Position numbers and translations under genes: made by a program. DNA of 64,000 bases from UBA5216 sp043743335 (GTDB lineage: Bacteria; Pseudomonadota; Gammaproteobacteria; Burkholderiales; SG8-41): positions 1 through 64,000 of the forward strand of contig JAYTWR010000193.1 in assembly GCA_043743335.1 (NCBI GenBank), given 5' to 3'. Position 1 is the first letter of the stretch; every line of letters starts with the position of its first letter. Of this stretch, positions 26,533 to 35,374 are shown piece after piece. Below the pieces are notes generated by a model. It did no database searches, was not told the origin of the DNA, and worked only from the letters and a program-made list of their open reading frames with translations.

Positions 26533-27791
26533 ACCCACTTGATCACAACGCGTTTGCTTACCGCAGCCAAGCGCTGCACGCGGAAGACGTGGCGTTGAGC
26601 CACATCGCAGAAAATTACGGCACGCCGTGTTACGTCTATTCCAAAGCCGCGCTGACCGGTGCCTATCGCGGCTTCGATGCCGCATTCGCCGCGCACGCGC
26701 ATCTGGTTTGCTACGCGGTGAAAGCTAACCCGAATCTGGCGATTCTGAATCTCTTTGCGCGACTGGGCAGCGGCTTTGATATTGTTTCCGGCGGCGAACT
26801 GGCGCGCGTGATTGCCGCTGGCGGTGATCCGCACAAGGTGGTTTTTTCGGGCGTCGGCAAGACGGCAATCGAAATTCGCGATGCCTTAACCGCTGGAATT
26901 CTGTGTTTTAACGTCGAATCGCCATCGGAGCTGGCGCGTATTGACCACATTGCCGCCGCGATGGGCAAAGTGGCACCGGTGAGTTTGCGTGTAAACCCGG
27001 ACGTGGACGCTAAAACGCATCCGTATATTGCCACTGGGTTCAAGGAAAGCAAATTCGGCGTAGCGCATGGGGATGCGCTGGCGCTGTACCGTCACGCGCG
27101 CGGTCTGAAGCATTTGCACATTGACGGCATCGATTGCCACATCGGCTCGCAGCTTATGGATATCAAGCCCTTCAGCGCGGCAGTGGAGCGTGTCATCGCG
27201 CTGGTCGAGCAACTCAACGCGGACGGCATCGCGCTCACGCATATTGATTTGGGCGGCGGGCTGGGCATTCAATACAAGCCCGACGAAAACGCCAACAGCG
27301 TCAATGACTACGCTGCTGCGATTCTCAATGGCGTCAAAGGCCGTAGCGAAAAACTGCTGTTCGAGCCGGGACGCTTCCTCACCGGCAACGCAGGTGTGTT
27401 GCTGACGCGCGTGGAGTACCTGAAGCAGGGCGCTGATCGCAATTTCGCCATCGTCGATGCCGCCATGAATGACCTGATGCGCCCGGCGCTCTACGACGCT
27501 TGGCACGATATCGTGCCGGTGACCCTGTCTGACGCTGCACTTGCCGAGTGGGAAATCGTCGGCCCGGTGTGTGAGAGCGGCGATTTCCTCGGGCGCGGAC
27601 GCAAGCTCGCCCTCCAAGAGGGCGCGCTGCTCGCCATACGTTCTGCCGGGGCGTACGGCATGAGCATGAGCTCCAACTACAACACGCGTCCGCGCGCAGC
27701 GGAAGTGATGGTGGATGGCGCATCGACGCAGGTCATTCGTCAACGTGAAACGGTGGCCTCGCTCTACGCCAACGAATCCGTTTTGAAGTAG
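26529..27791 (+). CDS. lysA: Diaminopimelate decarboxylase
   Basis: 420 residues. The PLP lysine is in YAVKANPNL near residue 60. HIGSQ, GGGLGIQY, EPGRFLTGNAG and the substrate site CESGDFLG follow in the expected order. It catalyses the last step of lysine synthesis. It is translationally coupled to lptM. Confidence 0.97.
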   Translation: MNPLDHNAFAYRSQALHAEDVALSHIAENYGTPCYVYSKAALTGAYRGFDAAFAAHAHLVCYAVKANPNLAILNLFARLGSGFDIVSGGELARVIAAGGDPHKVVFSGVGKTAIEIRDALTAGILCFNVESPSELARIDHIAAAMGKVAPVSLRVNPDVDAKTHPYIATGFKESKFGVAHGDALALYRHARGLKHLHIDGIDCHIGSQLMDIKPFSAAVERVIALVEQLNADGIALTHIDLGGGLGIQYKPDENANSVNDYAAAILNGVKGRSEKLLFEPGRFLTGNAGVLLTRVEYLKQGADRNFAIVDAAMNDLMRPALYDAWHDIVPVTLSDAALAEWEIVGPVCESGDFLGRGRKLALQEGALLAIRSAGAYGMSMSSNYNTRPRAAEVMVDGASTQVIRQRETVASLYANESVLK

Positions 27792-28172
27792 CGTGTGAAT
27801 GAATTCACGCTCAGCATCACGTCCCACGTTGTACGGATACAACATGTTTCGCGTGATGATGGTACTTACGCGACACTGATTACGAGTGGCGTGTGTTGTA
27901 CTAATCGCACAATCCCAAACATCATTGCAAAAATAAGTCAATAAAAGTGTTGCTTTATTTTTGTACTGTGGAATAGAATTGGCGCACCATGCATGGTTTC
28001 GCTGGTTGTTGTGTGATGTGTGTGTAAAATTTTTTGCAGCACTTTTACGCCGCATCCGCGATTGCAAGCAGAATAATGCGGCAAGTTGCGCAGAGTTCTT
28101 TGAATTATGGATGGGGCTGCGGAAAAATATCCGTAGCAAACGATGCCACAGTTAACTTAAAAGGAGACTCAC
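27792..28172 (+). other. AT-richer intergenic and leader region upstream of the 20-residue peptide gene
   Basis: 381 bp without a gene. A hairpin GCGTG...CACGC lies at 27791-27810. A second has outer arms CATCACG/CGTGATG and inner arms GTTGTA/TACAAC at 27815-27858; neither has a T-run, so they may be 3' structures of lysA rather than terminators. From 27860 to 28172 the sequence is clearly more AT-rich. It holds the promoter at 27950-27979 and about 190 nt of leader that could fold or carry a regulatory RNA. Confidence 0.5.
27950..27979 (+). promoter_or_regulatory. Candidate sigma-70 promoter for the 20-residue peptide gene
   Basis: TTGCTT (27950-27955) and TAGAAT (27974-27979) are separated by 18 bp in an AT-rich stretch, with the next ribosome-binding site at 28161. 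Predicted from sequence only. Confidence 0.5.
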
Positions 28173-28235
28173 ATGGCAGCGAAGAAAAAAGCAGCAAAGA
28201 AAAAAGTAGCTAAGAAAAAAGCAGCGAAGAAGTAA
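28173..28235 (+). CDS. 20-residue lysine/alanine repeat peptide (histone H1-like mini-protein)
   Basis: ATG to TAA encodes MAAKKKAAKKKVAKKKAAKK: four AAKKK-type repeats, eleven lysines. AAGGAG stands six bases before the ATG, an in-frame TAA lies at 28158-28160, so the peptide cannot be longer, and a strong terminator starts 18 bp after the stop. The repeat units differ mainly at synonymous positions (GCG/GCA/GCT, AAA/AAG), which suggests that the peptide itself is selected. AAKKK repeats resemble the tails of bacterial H1-like proteins (HC1/HC2, BpH1, AlgP) that bind DNA or RNA, but no globular part exists here. Function inferred only from composition. Confidence 0.8.
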   Translation: MAAKKKAAKKKVAKKKAAKK

Positions 28236-28253
28236 TCAGCAGTAACTTCTATC

Positions 28254-28288
28254 AACGGAGACCGATGTTTGGTCTCCGTTGTTTTTTT
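28254..28288 (+). terminator. Rho-independent terminator after the 20-residue peptide gene
   Basis: AACGGAGACC and GGTCTCCGTT form a perfect 10-bp stem with a 7-nt loop, followed by GTTTTTTT. Confidence 0.95.
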
Positions 28289-28377
28289 GGCACTGGTTTT
28301 ATGCGGTGATCACGTTGCATGCCGCATGCCGCATCCTTATGCGGGCACAAAGACATTGAGCAGTGCAAATAAAATTG

Positions 28378-28399
28378 TTTTAAATCAAGTAGTTACAAC
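28378..28399 (+). repeat. AT-rich dispersed motif, copy 7
   Basis: TTTTAAATCAAGTAGTTACA lies in the gap between the peptide terminator and the anti-sigma gene. Confidence 0.65.
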
Positions 28400-28452
28400 A
28401 AATCTCAATGGCAAAGGCCGTTGCTAGATTCAACGACACGGTTTTTAGCGCG

Positions 28453-29247
28453 CTACGGATTCAACTGCTTGTAAATCGCCGTCGCCACGCGCAGCAGATC
28501 GGCTTTTTCGATTTCACCGGACAAGGCGTAGCCGAGTTTTTGATCCAGCCAATAAAACACGCCGACGTTTTTCTCCTGTGCAAAACGAAACGCCGATTCG
28601 CTGGGGGCACCTGCGTTGACGCGCACGTACAAAGTCAGCCGCTGGCCCTTGCCATCCTGATACATGAAGTGTGCAACCGGCGAACGGTCATCCGGCTGCC
28701 CCGGCAGCAAACGTCCGCCGACCAATGCAAACCCTTGATCGCCCAGATGCGGCACTCTGAGTGGCGTGCCCAGCCGTTTGGACAACCATGCCGTGAGATG
28801 CGCCTCTTGATCGGCGCCCACCTCCACCGGATGGCGCACTTCCGGACTGTAAACCACGTGCGCCACTGCCGCCTGCCGCACGAAAGCGGGTGACGTGGCC
28901 GCCGCACGCGCAGCATCCTTCGGCGCGAACAACCACCAGCCCGCGCCGGTACCCATCACACCGCCCACAGCCAGGCACGCCAGCATCGCCGCATAGGGCA
29001 AACCACGCAAAACACCCGCACGCGCTGAACGCCGCAGCGGTACGCTCAATGAGTCTGGTATGGCTTCGCCGAGCGCATCATCGTAGGCGCTATGCAGCGC
29101 GACGTTTTGCCGGCGATAGTGTGCAAGGCGCGTCGCATCCTGCGGTTGATCGCGCAGCCACGCCTCGACTTGCGCCTGCGCCGACGCGCGCAATTGCCCG
29201 TCTACCCACGCTTGCAAATCCGCTTCGGTAATCACGGGCTTATTCAT
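28453..29247 (-). CDS. Membrane anti-sigma factor
   Basis: 264 residues. An acidic cytoplasmic N-terminus (ITEADLQAWVDGQLRASAQA) is followed by one membrane helix at about residues 83-107 (LPYAAMLACLAVGGVMGTGAG) and a periplasmic domain. The N-terminus matches the ECF anti-sigma pattern of this group, but the HxxxCxxC zinc motif is absent. Its ATG overlaps the sigma-factor stop (ATGA), the usual arrangement. The signal it senses is unknown. Confidence 0.88.
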   Translation of the reverse strand: MNKPVITEADLQAWVDGQLRASAQAQVEAWLRDQPQDATRLAHYRRQNVALHSAYDDALGEAIPDSLSVPLRRSARAGVLRGLPYAAMLACLAVGGVMGTGAGWWLFAPKDAARAAATSPAFVRQAAVAHVVYSPEVRHPVEVGADQEAHLTAWLSKRLGTPLRVPHLGDQGFALVGGRLLPGQPDDRSPVAHFMYQDGKGQRLTLYVRVNAGAPSESAFRFAQEKNVGVFYWLDQKLGYALSGEIEKADLLRVATAIYKQLNP

Positions 29248-29753
29248 TTCACCACCTTTAATACGCCAGCCGCGCCTTCACCGCCCAGCAGTGCGCGCAA
29301 GCGCTCGCGCGCCCGATACAGCCGCGACATCACCGTGCCGACTGGGATGCCCAGCGCTGCGGCCGTTTCGCCATAGCTCAATTGCTCCAATGCAATCAAC
29401 AACAAGACCTCACGCTGCTCCACCGGCAGGCGGCGGATCGCCCGATCCATCTCGCCCACCTCGATGAAATCCACCGGACTTGACCGCGCAGGCACGTTAT
29501 ACGCCTCGTCATCCAGTTCAACCGTAATGCCCGGCGGGTTCGCGCGCACCTGATTCACGAACACGTTGTGCATGATGGTGAACATCCAAGCGCGCAGGTC
29601 GCTGCCCTGCCGCCACAGGTGTTGTTTTACCAGTGCGCGCTCAAGGGTATCCTGCACCAGATCGTCGGCGCGCAAGGTGTCGCCGGTTAGCGCGCGCGCG
29701 TAGCGCCGCAACCGCGGAATCACCGCTGAAGCCTGTGTGCCGAAATCATCCAC
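29244..29753 (-). CDS. ECF-type RNA polymerase sigma factor
   Basis: 169 residues. Region 2 contains DTLRADDLVQDTLERAL and DLRAWMFTIMHNVFVNQ; region 4 contains LPVEQREVLLLIALEQLSYGETAAALGIPVGTVMSRLYRARERLR. It directs transcription under control of the coupled anti-sigma factor. The start is GTG 29753. No clear autoregulated promoter could be identified upstream by eye. Confidence 0.93.
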   Translation of the reverse strand: MDDFGTQASAVIPRLRRYARALTGDTLRADDLVQDTLERALVKQHLWRQGSDLRAWMFTIMHNVFVNQVRANPPGITVELDDEAYNVPARSSPVDFIEVGEMDRAIRRLPVEQREVLLLIALEQLSYGETAAALGIPVGTVMSRLYRARERLRALLGGEGAAGVLKVVK

Positions 29754-29848
29754 GGTGCTTGGGGTTCCTTTGTAACCGGCTACCTGCGGCTAACAACGGG
29801 TAGCGGCAATTATTCCGCCGCACCCGTCAGCCAAAGCCATGCGGGCGT

Positions 29849-31306
29849 TTAGATCAAAAACAGCGTCGCCAGACCCAAAAATATGAAAAACCCGCCGCTG
29901 TCGGTGATGGCGGTGATCAAGACGCTGGCACCCACCGCCGGATCACGTCCGAGTTTATCCATCGCCATCGGAATCGCCACGCCCATGCACGCCGCCAGCA
30001 GCAAATTCAACGCCATCGCGAGCATCATCACCAAGCTTAACTGCCAGTTGTGATAAATCAGGAAAGCAAAAAGACCCACCAAGCTGCCCCAAATCAGGCC
30101 GTTCAAGGCGCTAACGGAAAGCTCTTTGACGAACAATTTGCTGGCGCTCTGCCGGGTTATCTGCCCCAGCGCCAACGCGCGCACAATCATGGTAATAGTT
30201 TGATTGCCGGAATTGCCGCCGATGCCCGCGATAATCGGCATCAGCGCCGCCAACGCCACCAGCTTGGCAATGGAACCTTCAAAAATGCCGATCACGCGCG
30301 ACGCCACAAACGCGGTAATCAAATTCAGTGCCAGCCACGACCAGCGGTTTTGCACGCTTTTCCACACCGACGCGAAAATATCTTCGTCTTCGCGCAAACC
30401 GCCTGCGCTCAGCTTCTCGCTGTCGGTTTTTTCGCGGTTGTAATCCACCACCGCGTTCACCGTCATGCGGCCCACCAGCTTGCCGTCGTCGTCCACCACC
30501 GGTGCCGACACCAAATCGTAGCGCTCGAACGCGGCCACCACGTCGGCGGCATCGTCGCTGACGTTAAATTGCGTGTAATCCTTCAACATCACGTCGCCCA
30601 CCACCACATCCAGGTCGGTAACCAGCATGCGATTGACCGGCACCAAGCCCTTTAATTGCTCGGCGCGATCCACCACAAACAATTGGTCGGTGTGATCCGG
30701 CAACTCGTCGAGCCGACGCAGATAGCGCAGCACGACTTCGAGCGTCACGTCCTCGCGTATCTGCACCATGTCAAAATCCATCAGCGCCCCGGCGGTATCT
30801 TCGGGATACGACATCGCCTCGCGCAACTGCTCGCGCTCTTCGGGCGGCAGCAGCTTGAACACATCTTCAATAACTTCTCGCGGCAGGTCGGGTGCGAGAT
30901 CGGCGATTTCATCGGTATCGAGTTGCCCGGTGGCGGCGACCAGCTCATGGGCGTCCATGTACTCGATGAGGGTCTCGCGCACTGCATCGGACACCTCCAG
31001 CAGAATCTCGCCGTCGCGATCCGCCTTGACCAAATCCCATACCACCAGCCGCTGGTCGCGCGGCAGGGCGTCGAGTATGTAGGCCACGTCAGCCGGATGC
31101 AGCGGATCGAGCAGCGCGCGGATGTCTTCGAGGTTTTCCGCCTGGCGTTGGGGATCGGGCGGCGCGCTGCCCGGGTCTTCCGCCGCCGCTTCGGCCATCG
31201 CCCGCAACTCATCGTGTACACGCAACAACGCCGAGGCGTGTTCAAGCGCCTCGTGTACATCGTTTACGTCATGTGCCTCGACAGGTGTATTGCGGGCCGG
31301 TTCCAT
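29849..31306 (-). CDS. mgtE: Magnesium transporter MgtE
   Basis: 485 residues in the MgtE order. An N-terminal helical superhelix (residues about 60-170, LHPADVAYILDALPRDQRL) is followed by two CBS domains (DTAGALMDFDMVQIREDVTLEVVLRYLRR and SAPVVDDDGKLVGRMTVNAVVDYNRE) and five membrane helices ending with AVGASVLITAITDSGGFFIFLGLATL. It forms a gated Mg2+ channel in the inner membrane. It stands alone on the minus strand downstream of the sigma gene. Confidence 0.96.
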   Translation of the reverse strand: MEPARNTPVEAHDVNDVHEALEHASALLRVHDELRAMAEAAAEDPGSAPPDPQRQAENLEDIRALLDPLHPADVAYILDALPRDQRLVVWDLVKADRDGEILLEVSDAVRETLIEYMDAHELVAATGQLDTDEIADLAPDLPREVIEDVFKLLPPEEREQLREAMSYPEDTAGALMDFDMVQIREDVTLEVVLRYLRRLDELPDHTDQLFVVDRAEQLKGLVPVNRMLVTDLDVVVGDVMLKDYTQFNVSDDAADVVAAFERYDLVSAPVVDDDGKLVGRMTVNAVVDYNREKTDSEKLSAGGLREDEDIFASVWKSVQNRWSWLALNLITAFVASRVIGIFEGSIAKLVALAALMPIIAGIGGNSGNQTITMIVRALALGQITRQSASKLFVKELSVSALNGLIWGSLVGLFAFLIYHNWQLSLVMMLAMALNLLLAACMGVAIPMAMDKLGRDPAVGASVLITAITDSGGFFIFLGLATLFLI

Positions 31307-31335
31307 AACCCCTTCGCGATGGTATTTGTGCGCAC

Positions 31336-31388
31336 AAACGCCGCCTAAACGCTGCTAAAACGTCACCTAGACGCCGCCTAAACGCACA
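31336..31388. repeat. 11-bp imperfect tandem repeat upstream of mgtE
   Basis: Units of the type ACGCCGCCTAA (also ACGCTGCTAAA and ACGTCACCTAG) repeat four to five times between mgtE and the next minus-strand gene. Confidence 0.7.
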
Positions 31389-31450
31389 CAGTGCCACCGC
31401 GCAGGGCCGCGCGGGGGTCGCCCGATTTTATGGCTAGCTACTTGTTTTGT

Positions 31451-32143
31451 CTAAGTTTTTTTGCCCGCAGGCGCGCCCGCAGCAAGCAGCATCGCGTCAC
31501 GCTCACGATACCATTCGTGCGCGTATTCACACGGTGCATAGTCCGCGAAATACGGGCCGCCCAGCGTGTAATGTACCAACGCGGCATCGGCGCGCGGCGC
31601 GCTGTAGCCCACCAAATGGTTCCAGCGATCCGGCAACGCGCCGATCAGCGCGTCATCGTTCAACCACTTGAACTGATGCAATGCCAATCCCGACGCAGTA
31701 TTCACAAAGTCCGGCGTCAGTGCGCGGCATTTGGCGTTGTTAAACAACATCACGCTCGACCAGTTTTTTTTCGCATATTTGGTCTGCGGCTCACCGAGAA
31801 ACTTAGTGGTCTCACGCGGTACGTGATCGTGCTGAACAACCATTACCGCGTAGCGCTCGTCGCGCAAGGCCCACAGCTTGGCGATATCGTCCAGCATCAG
31901 CATGTCGCAATCCATAAACAGCGACCAGCCCGCAAAGTCCGACAAATACGGCGTCAAAAAGCGCGAAAACGAAAAATCCGTGCTCTGCAACGGATGCCGC
32001 TCACGCGTGAGCAAGCCTTGCAGTTGCGACAGCATCAGCGGTGCCACCGACACCGGCTGCGATGCCCGCGCCTGAATGCTATACGCGAGCACGCTGAACG
32101 CGATAGCTTCGCGGGAATCGTAGCCGATGAAAACAGGAATCAT
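31451..32143 (-). CDS. Glycosyltransferase-like protein with DxD motif (GT8-related)
   Basis: About 230 residues from the ATG at 32143 (MIPVFIGYDSREAIAFSVLAYSI). The motif FMDCDMLMLDD is the metal/nucleotide-sugar DxD site, and the C-terminal LVHYTLGGPYFADY resembles the conserved H-x-G end of GT8-type folds. It probably transfers a sugar in the cytoplasm; donor and acceptor unknown. An upstream start at 32191 would add 16 unlike residues. It follows another glycosyltransferase-like gene on the same strand. Confidence 0.8.
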   Translation of the reverse strand: MIPVFIGYDSREAIAFSVLAYSIQARASQPVSVAPLMLSQLQGLLTRERHPLQSTDFSFSRFLTPYLSDFAGWSLFMDCDMLMLDDIAKLWALRDERYAVMVVQHDHVPRETTKFLGEPQTKYAKKNWSSVMLFNNAKCRALTPDFVNTASGLALHQFKWLNDDALIGALPDRWNHLVGYSAPRADAALVHYTLGGPYFADYAPCEYAHEWYRERDAMLLAAGAPAGKKT

Positions 32144-32180
32144 GTTGCAATAGTTGTTCTGAAGAGTCGTCAAAAAATTG

Positions 32181-32200
32181 ATATAAATCAAATAGTTACG
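32181..32200 (+). repeat. AT-rich dispersed motif, copy 8
   Basis: ATATAAATCAAATAGTTACG lies in the 57-bp gap between the two glycosyltransferase-like genes. Confidence 0.65.
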
Positions 32201-33061
32201 CTATTTTGTCGATTGCGGTCGTAGCGGGCCCTTGCGCGGCTGTCCGCCTGTGGTGAGGTACTCCACATCGTCGCGCTTCCACAGCCCGCAGGCCAAATGC
32301 ACCAGCCCAAGTTTGGCGTGCGGTAGGCTCGGCTCAACAAAATGCCCTGATGCCTCGTCCAACAGCGGCATGGCGTGGCAGGTCATCCAGTTATGGCGCG
32401 CAGGCAAAAAATGCGGCCGGATGTCGTTGCTGTACACCGACATATTCAAGGCCGTTTGCTCCAAAAAATTGGAGCAGTATTGCTTGATCGCACCCTTGAT
32501 CGTGTTTTGCCACAACGCCCATAACTTGTGGCCCGGTTGCATGGCGAACGCACCGCAATTCATCATGGGAAAATAACTCAATCGGTTTGCCACCTCGTCG
32601 CCGTAGTACTTCGACAGATTGTCGTAATACACCTGCCGACTGTCGTTACGCATGAACATATTGTCGTAGCAGCGCGAGAGTTCAAGACACACCGCAAACT
32701 CGCCGCGCTGCGCCGCGCGCACAAAATCGTAAAGCATGTCTTGATCTTGCACCCAGATGTCGGCGTCTATCCACAGAATCACATCGGCGTTTTTGACATA
32801 GTTCGGCAGAAAGGGCCGTGCGGTCATGGCCTTGAACCACTCCGGAACGCCTTTCCACTGCGTCACATCCACGTCCCAGCCGGGATTGATCAGGGCGTGC
32901 CCGGCGTGTTCCAGCTCGGCACGCTGTGCTGCCGTCAATCCGACATCCAGAACGTGTAGATGGAAATTGCCTAAGCGGTCTATACCGGCCAGCGAGCGTA
33001 TGAGGTGCCCGAGGCTGGCAAAATAGATATCGTTGGCCGCGGTGGCAATGGCGATGCGCAT
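32201..33061 (-). CDS. Glycosyltransferase-like protein with DxD motif
   Basis: 286 residues. The N-terminal Rossmann strand MRIAIATAANDIYFASLGHLIRSL, the DxD-like ILWIDADIWVQDQDMLYDF and the C-terminal GLVHLACGLWKRDDVEYL suggest a GT-A nucleotide-sugar transferase distantly like GT8. No membrane segment. It is paired with the neighbouring gene and divergent from the TPR-glycosyltransferase at 33181, so the three may act on one glycan or protein target. Substrate unknown. Confidence 0.75.
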   Translation of the reverse strand: MRIAIATAANDIYFASLGHLIRSLAGIDRLGNFHLHVLDVGLTAAQRAELEHAGHALINPGWDVDVTQWKGVPEWFKAMTARPFLPNYVKNADVILWIDADIWVQDQDMLYDFVRAAQRGEFAVCLELSRCYDNMFMRNDSRQVYYDNLSKYYGDEVANRLSYFPMMNCGAFAMQPGHKLWALWQNTIKGAIKQYCSNFLEQTALNMSVYSNDIRPHFLPARHNWMTCHAMPLLDEASGHFVEPSLPHAKLGLVHLACGLWKRDDVEYLTTGGQPRKGPLRPQSTK

Positions 33062-33180
33062 GAGGTGCGGAGCATGATTCGAATGCGAGGCACTTTAGCA
33101 TACCCCTGTACGCGCCGTCACCACGGCAGACTATAATGCGCGTGCGCCGCAACCCGACAAAACCAGCACGCCTAACCTTC

Positions 33181-35325
33181 ATGCCGCGATTGGACGATCA
33201 ACTGCAAAAAGCATGGGGCGCATTGCAAAGCGGCAACCTCGTCGGCGCCATCGGCGTTCTCGAAACCCTACTCCAGCGTGCGCCAGCCAATCCGCAAGCG
33301 CTGTGCCTGCTGGGCATGGCGCGCGTTGCAGCGGGCGATGCGCTCAACGCAGTAGCGCCACTGGAGCAATCGCTCAAGTCAGATGCGCGCAATGGCATGG
33401 CGCTGGACAGCTTGGGCCTTGCTTTTTTAAGCTTGGATCGTTTTGCCGACGCCGCGCAAGTGTTACAGCGGGCGGCCGAGATACCCGATGCGCCGGCGGT
33501 CGTCTTCATGCGACTGGGGCTGGCGCTGCTGCATCTGAACGATGCGGCCGGCGCGGTGCAGCATCTGTCGCGCGCCGTGCGTCTGGACCCCGCGGACCTC
33601 AATGGCAAACTGAATCTCGGCAAGGGCTTGTTGCGATTAGGTGATGCCGCAGCGGCGCGCGAGCAATTTTTAGCGGTGTTGCAAGAGGCCCCTAACGATT
33701 TGAATGCGCACGAGGGCGTCGCACAAAGTGGTGTGGCCTTGGGGCGTTTGCAAGAAGCCCTACCGCATCTGCGTTTTGTATCCGCTGCCGAGCCGCAAAA
33801 CAGCGTCGCGCTATATGGTTTAGCGTCAGTGCTCTTTGAAACGGGCCAATTGGAAGAGGCTGAAATTCTGGCCGAGCGCCTGCTGACGCAACAGCCTGAT
33901 GTGGCTCACGCCTATACCTTGCTTTGTAACTGCTTGTTTATTAACAATAAATTTGATAAGGCTTTGGCGCTTTTGGAGCAGGGCTACGAGCGCACTGGCG
34001 ATGGCGAACTGCTGGGTCTGCTGACCTTTCAGTATCGGCAAATCTGCGATTGGCCCAAATGGCGGGCGTCGTGGGACAAGCTGGCGCCGCTGGTGGACAC
34101 CCGCGCGGCGTTAGGCAGTCCGTTTTGGCTGTTGTGTGAGCCGATTACCGCCGCGCAACAACTGCGCTACACGCAAGCATGGGCCAAGGCGCGCTTTAAC
34201 GGCATTCTCCCCATGCCGCCCGCAGGTAACACTGCGCCGCGCGAAGGCCGCCGCTTGCGCGTGGGTTATTTGTCATCGGATTTTCAGGAGCACGCCGCTG
34301 CCTATTTGATTGCAGATGTCATCGAACATCACGACCGCAGCCGTTTTGAAACATTTGCGTATTCGTATGGCCCGCAAGACAACAGCGCCATGCGCCAACG
34401 CCTGCTGCTGGCGTTTGATCACTTTGTCGACATTGCGTGGGAGACCGACGACGCGGCTGCTGCACGCATCCGTGCTGATCAGATCGACATTCTGGTGGAA
34501 CTCAAAGGCTACACCGTGGGCGACCGCATCACTATCATGGCGCGCCGACCCTGCAACATACAGGTGACGTGGCTGGGTTATCCCGGCACCACCGGCGCGC
34601 CGTTTGTGGATTACCTGATTGCCGACGCCTACATTATTCCGCCGGGCGAAGCGTCAACGTGCTGCGAGCAGGTCGTGCGCATGCCGCACAGCTACCAGCC
34701 GAATGACCGCAAGCGCGTGGTTGCCGAGCCATTAAGCCGTGCCGAGTACGGCCTGCCCGAACGTGGACACCTATTTTGCTGTTTCAACCAAACGTACAAG
34801 ATCACGCCGGATGTATTTGCGGTGTGGATGCGCCTGCTGCAACGCATACCCGAAAGCGTGCTGTGGCTGGTGGATGGGCCTTCGCTGACGAAGGAAAATC
34901 TGTGGCGCGAAGCCCAGTCGTTGGGCGTTGAGCGAAACCGACTCATTTTCGCGACACGCAAGCCCTATGCAGAGCATCTTGCGCGGTACCGTGTGGCGGA
35001 TCTTGCGCTCGATACCTTTCCCTACACCTCACACACTACGCTAAGCGATGCCTTGTGGTGTGGTTGCCCGACCGTGGGCTTGCGTGGCGAAACGTTTGCC
35101 TCGCGGGTTTCGGGTAGCCTGCTCATGGCGGCAGGACTGCCAGATTTGATTACGCATAATCTTGACGATTACGAGCAACTGGCCTGTCAGATTGCTGGTA
35201 GCGCAGACGTCCTGAAAAACCTGCGCTCAAGGGTGGCGCAAGCCAAGGCAACGGCACCGCAATTTGACTCAGCTTTGTTCGCACGCGACCTCGAAGCAAT
35301 TTTCGAAACCCTGATCCGACGATGA
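33181..35325 (+). CDS. TPR protein with SPINDLY/O-GlcNAc-transferase-like C-terminal domain (GT41)
   Basis: About 714 residues. Roughly seven TPR units cover residues 1-270 (for example ALCLLGMARVAAGDALNAVAPLEQSL). The GT41 half begins at about residue 355 (RRLRVGYLSSDFQEHAAAYLIADVIEHHD) and includes IDILVELKGYTVGDR, CNIQVTWLGYPGTTGAPFVDYLIAD, FCCFNQTYKITPDVFAVWM and LALDTFPYTSHTTLSDALWCG. Bacterial members glycosylate proteins or other acceptors in the cytoplasm. The ATG at 33181 aligns with the starts of the other TPR genes here; an upstream ATG at 33136 is possible. Confidence 0.9.
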   Translation: MPRLDDQLQKAWGALQSGNLVGAIGVLETLLQRAPANPQALCLLGMARVAAGDALNAVAPLEQSLKSDARNGMALDSLGLAFLSLDRFADAAQVLQRAAEIPDAPAVVFMRLGLALLHLNDAAGAVQHLSRAVRLDPADLNGKLNLGKGLLRLGDAAAAREQFLAVLQEAPNDLNAHEGVAQSGVALGRLQEALPHLRFVSAAEPQNSVALYGLASVLFETGQLEEAEILAERLLTQQPDVAHAYTLLCNCLFINNKFDKALALLEQGYERTGDGELLGLLTFQYRQICDWPKWRASWDKLAPLVDTRAALGSPFWLLCEPITAAQQLRYTQAWAKARFNGILPMPPAGNTAPREGRRLRVGYLSSDFQEHAAAYLIADVIEHHDRSRFETFAYSYGPQDNSAMRQRLLLAFDHFVDIAWETDDAAAARIRADQIDILVELKGYTVGDRITIMARRPCNIQVTWLGYPGTTGAPFVDYLIADAYIIPPGEASTCCEQVVRMPHSYQPNDRKRVVAEPLSRAEYGLPERGHLFCCFNQTYKITPDVFAVWMRLLQRIPESVLWLVDGPSLTKENLWREAQSLGVERNRLIFATRKPYAEHLARYRVADLALDTFPYTSHTTLSDALWCGCPTVGLRGETFASRVSGSLLMAAGLPDLITHNLDDYEQLACQIAGSADVLKNLRSRVAQAKATAPQFDSALFARDLEAIFETLIRR

Positions 35326-35374
35326 AGCTTGAAAAACGTCTATTTCACCAAAGTTCCGGTTTGGCGCAACGGGA

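Noticed and set aside
26886..28139. A 417-codon minus-strand frame
   Set aside because: Most of it is antisense to lysA; the upstream part is AT-rich intergenic DNA. No domain or ribosome-binding site supports it.
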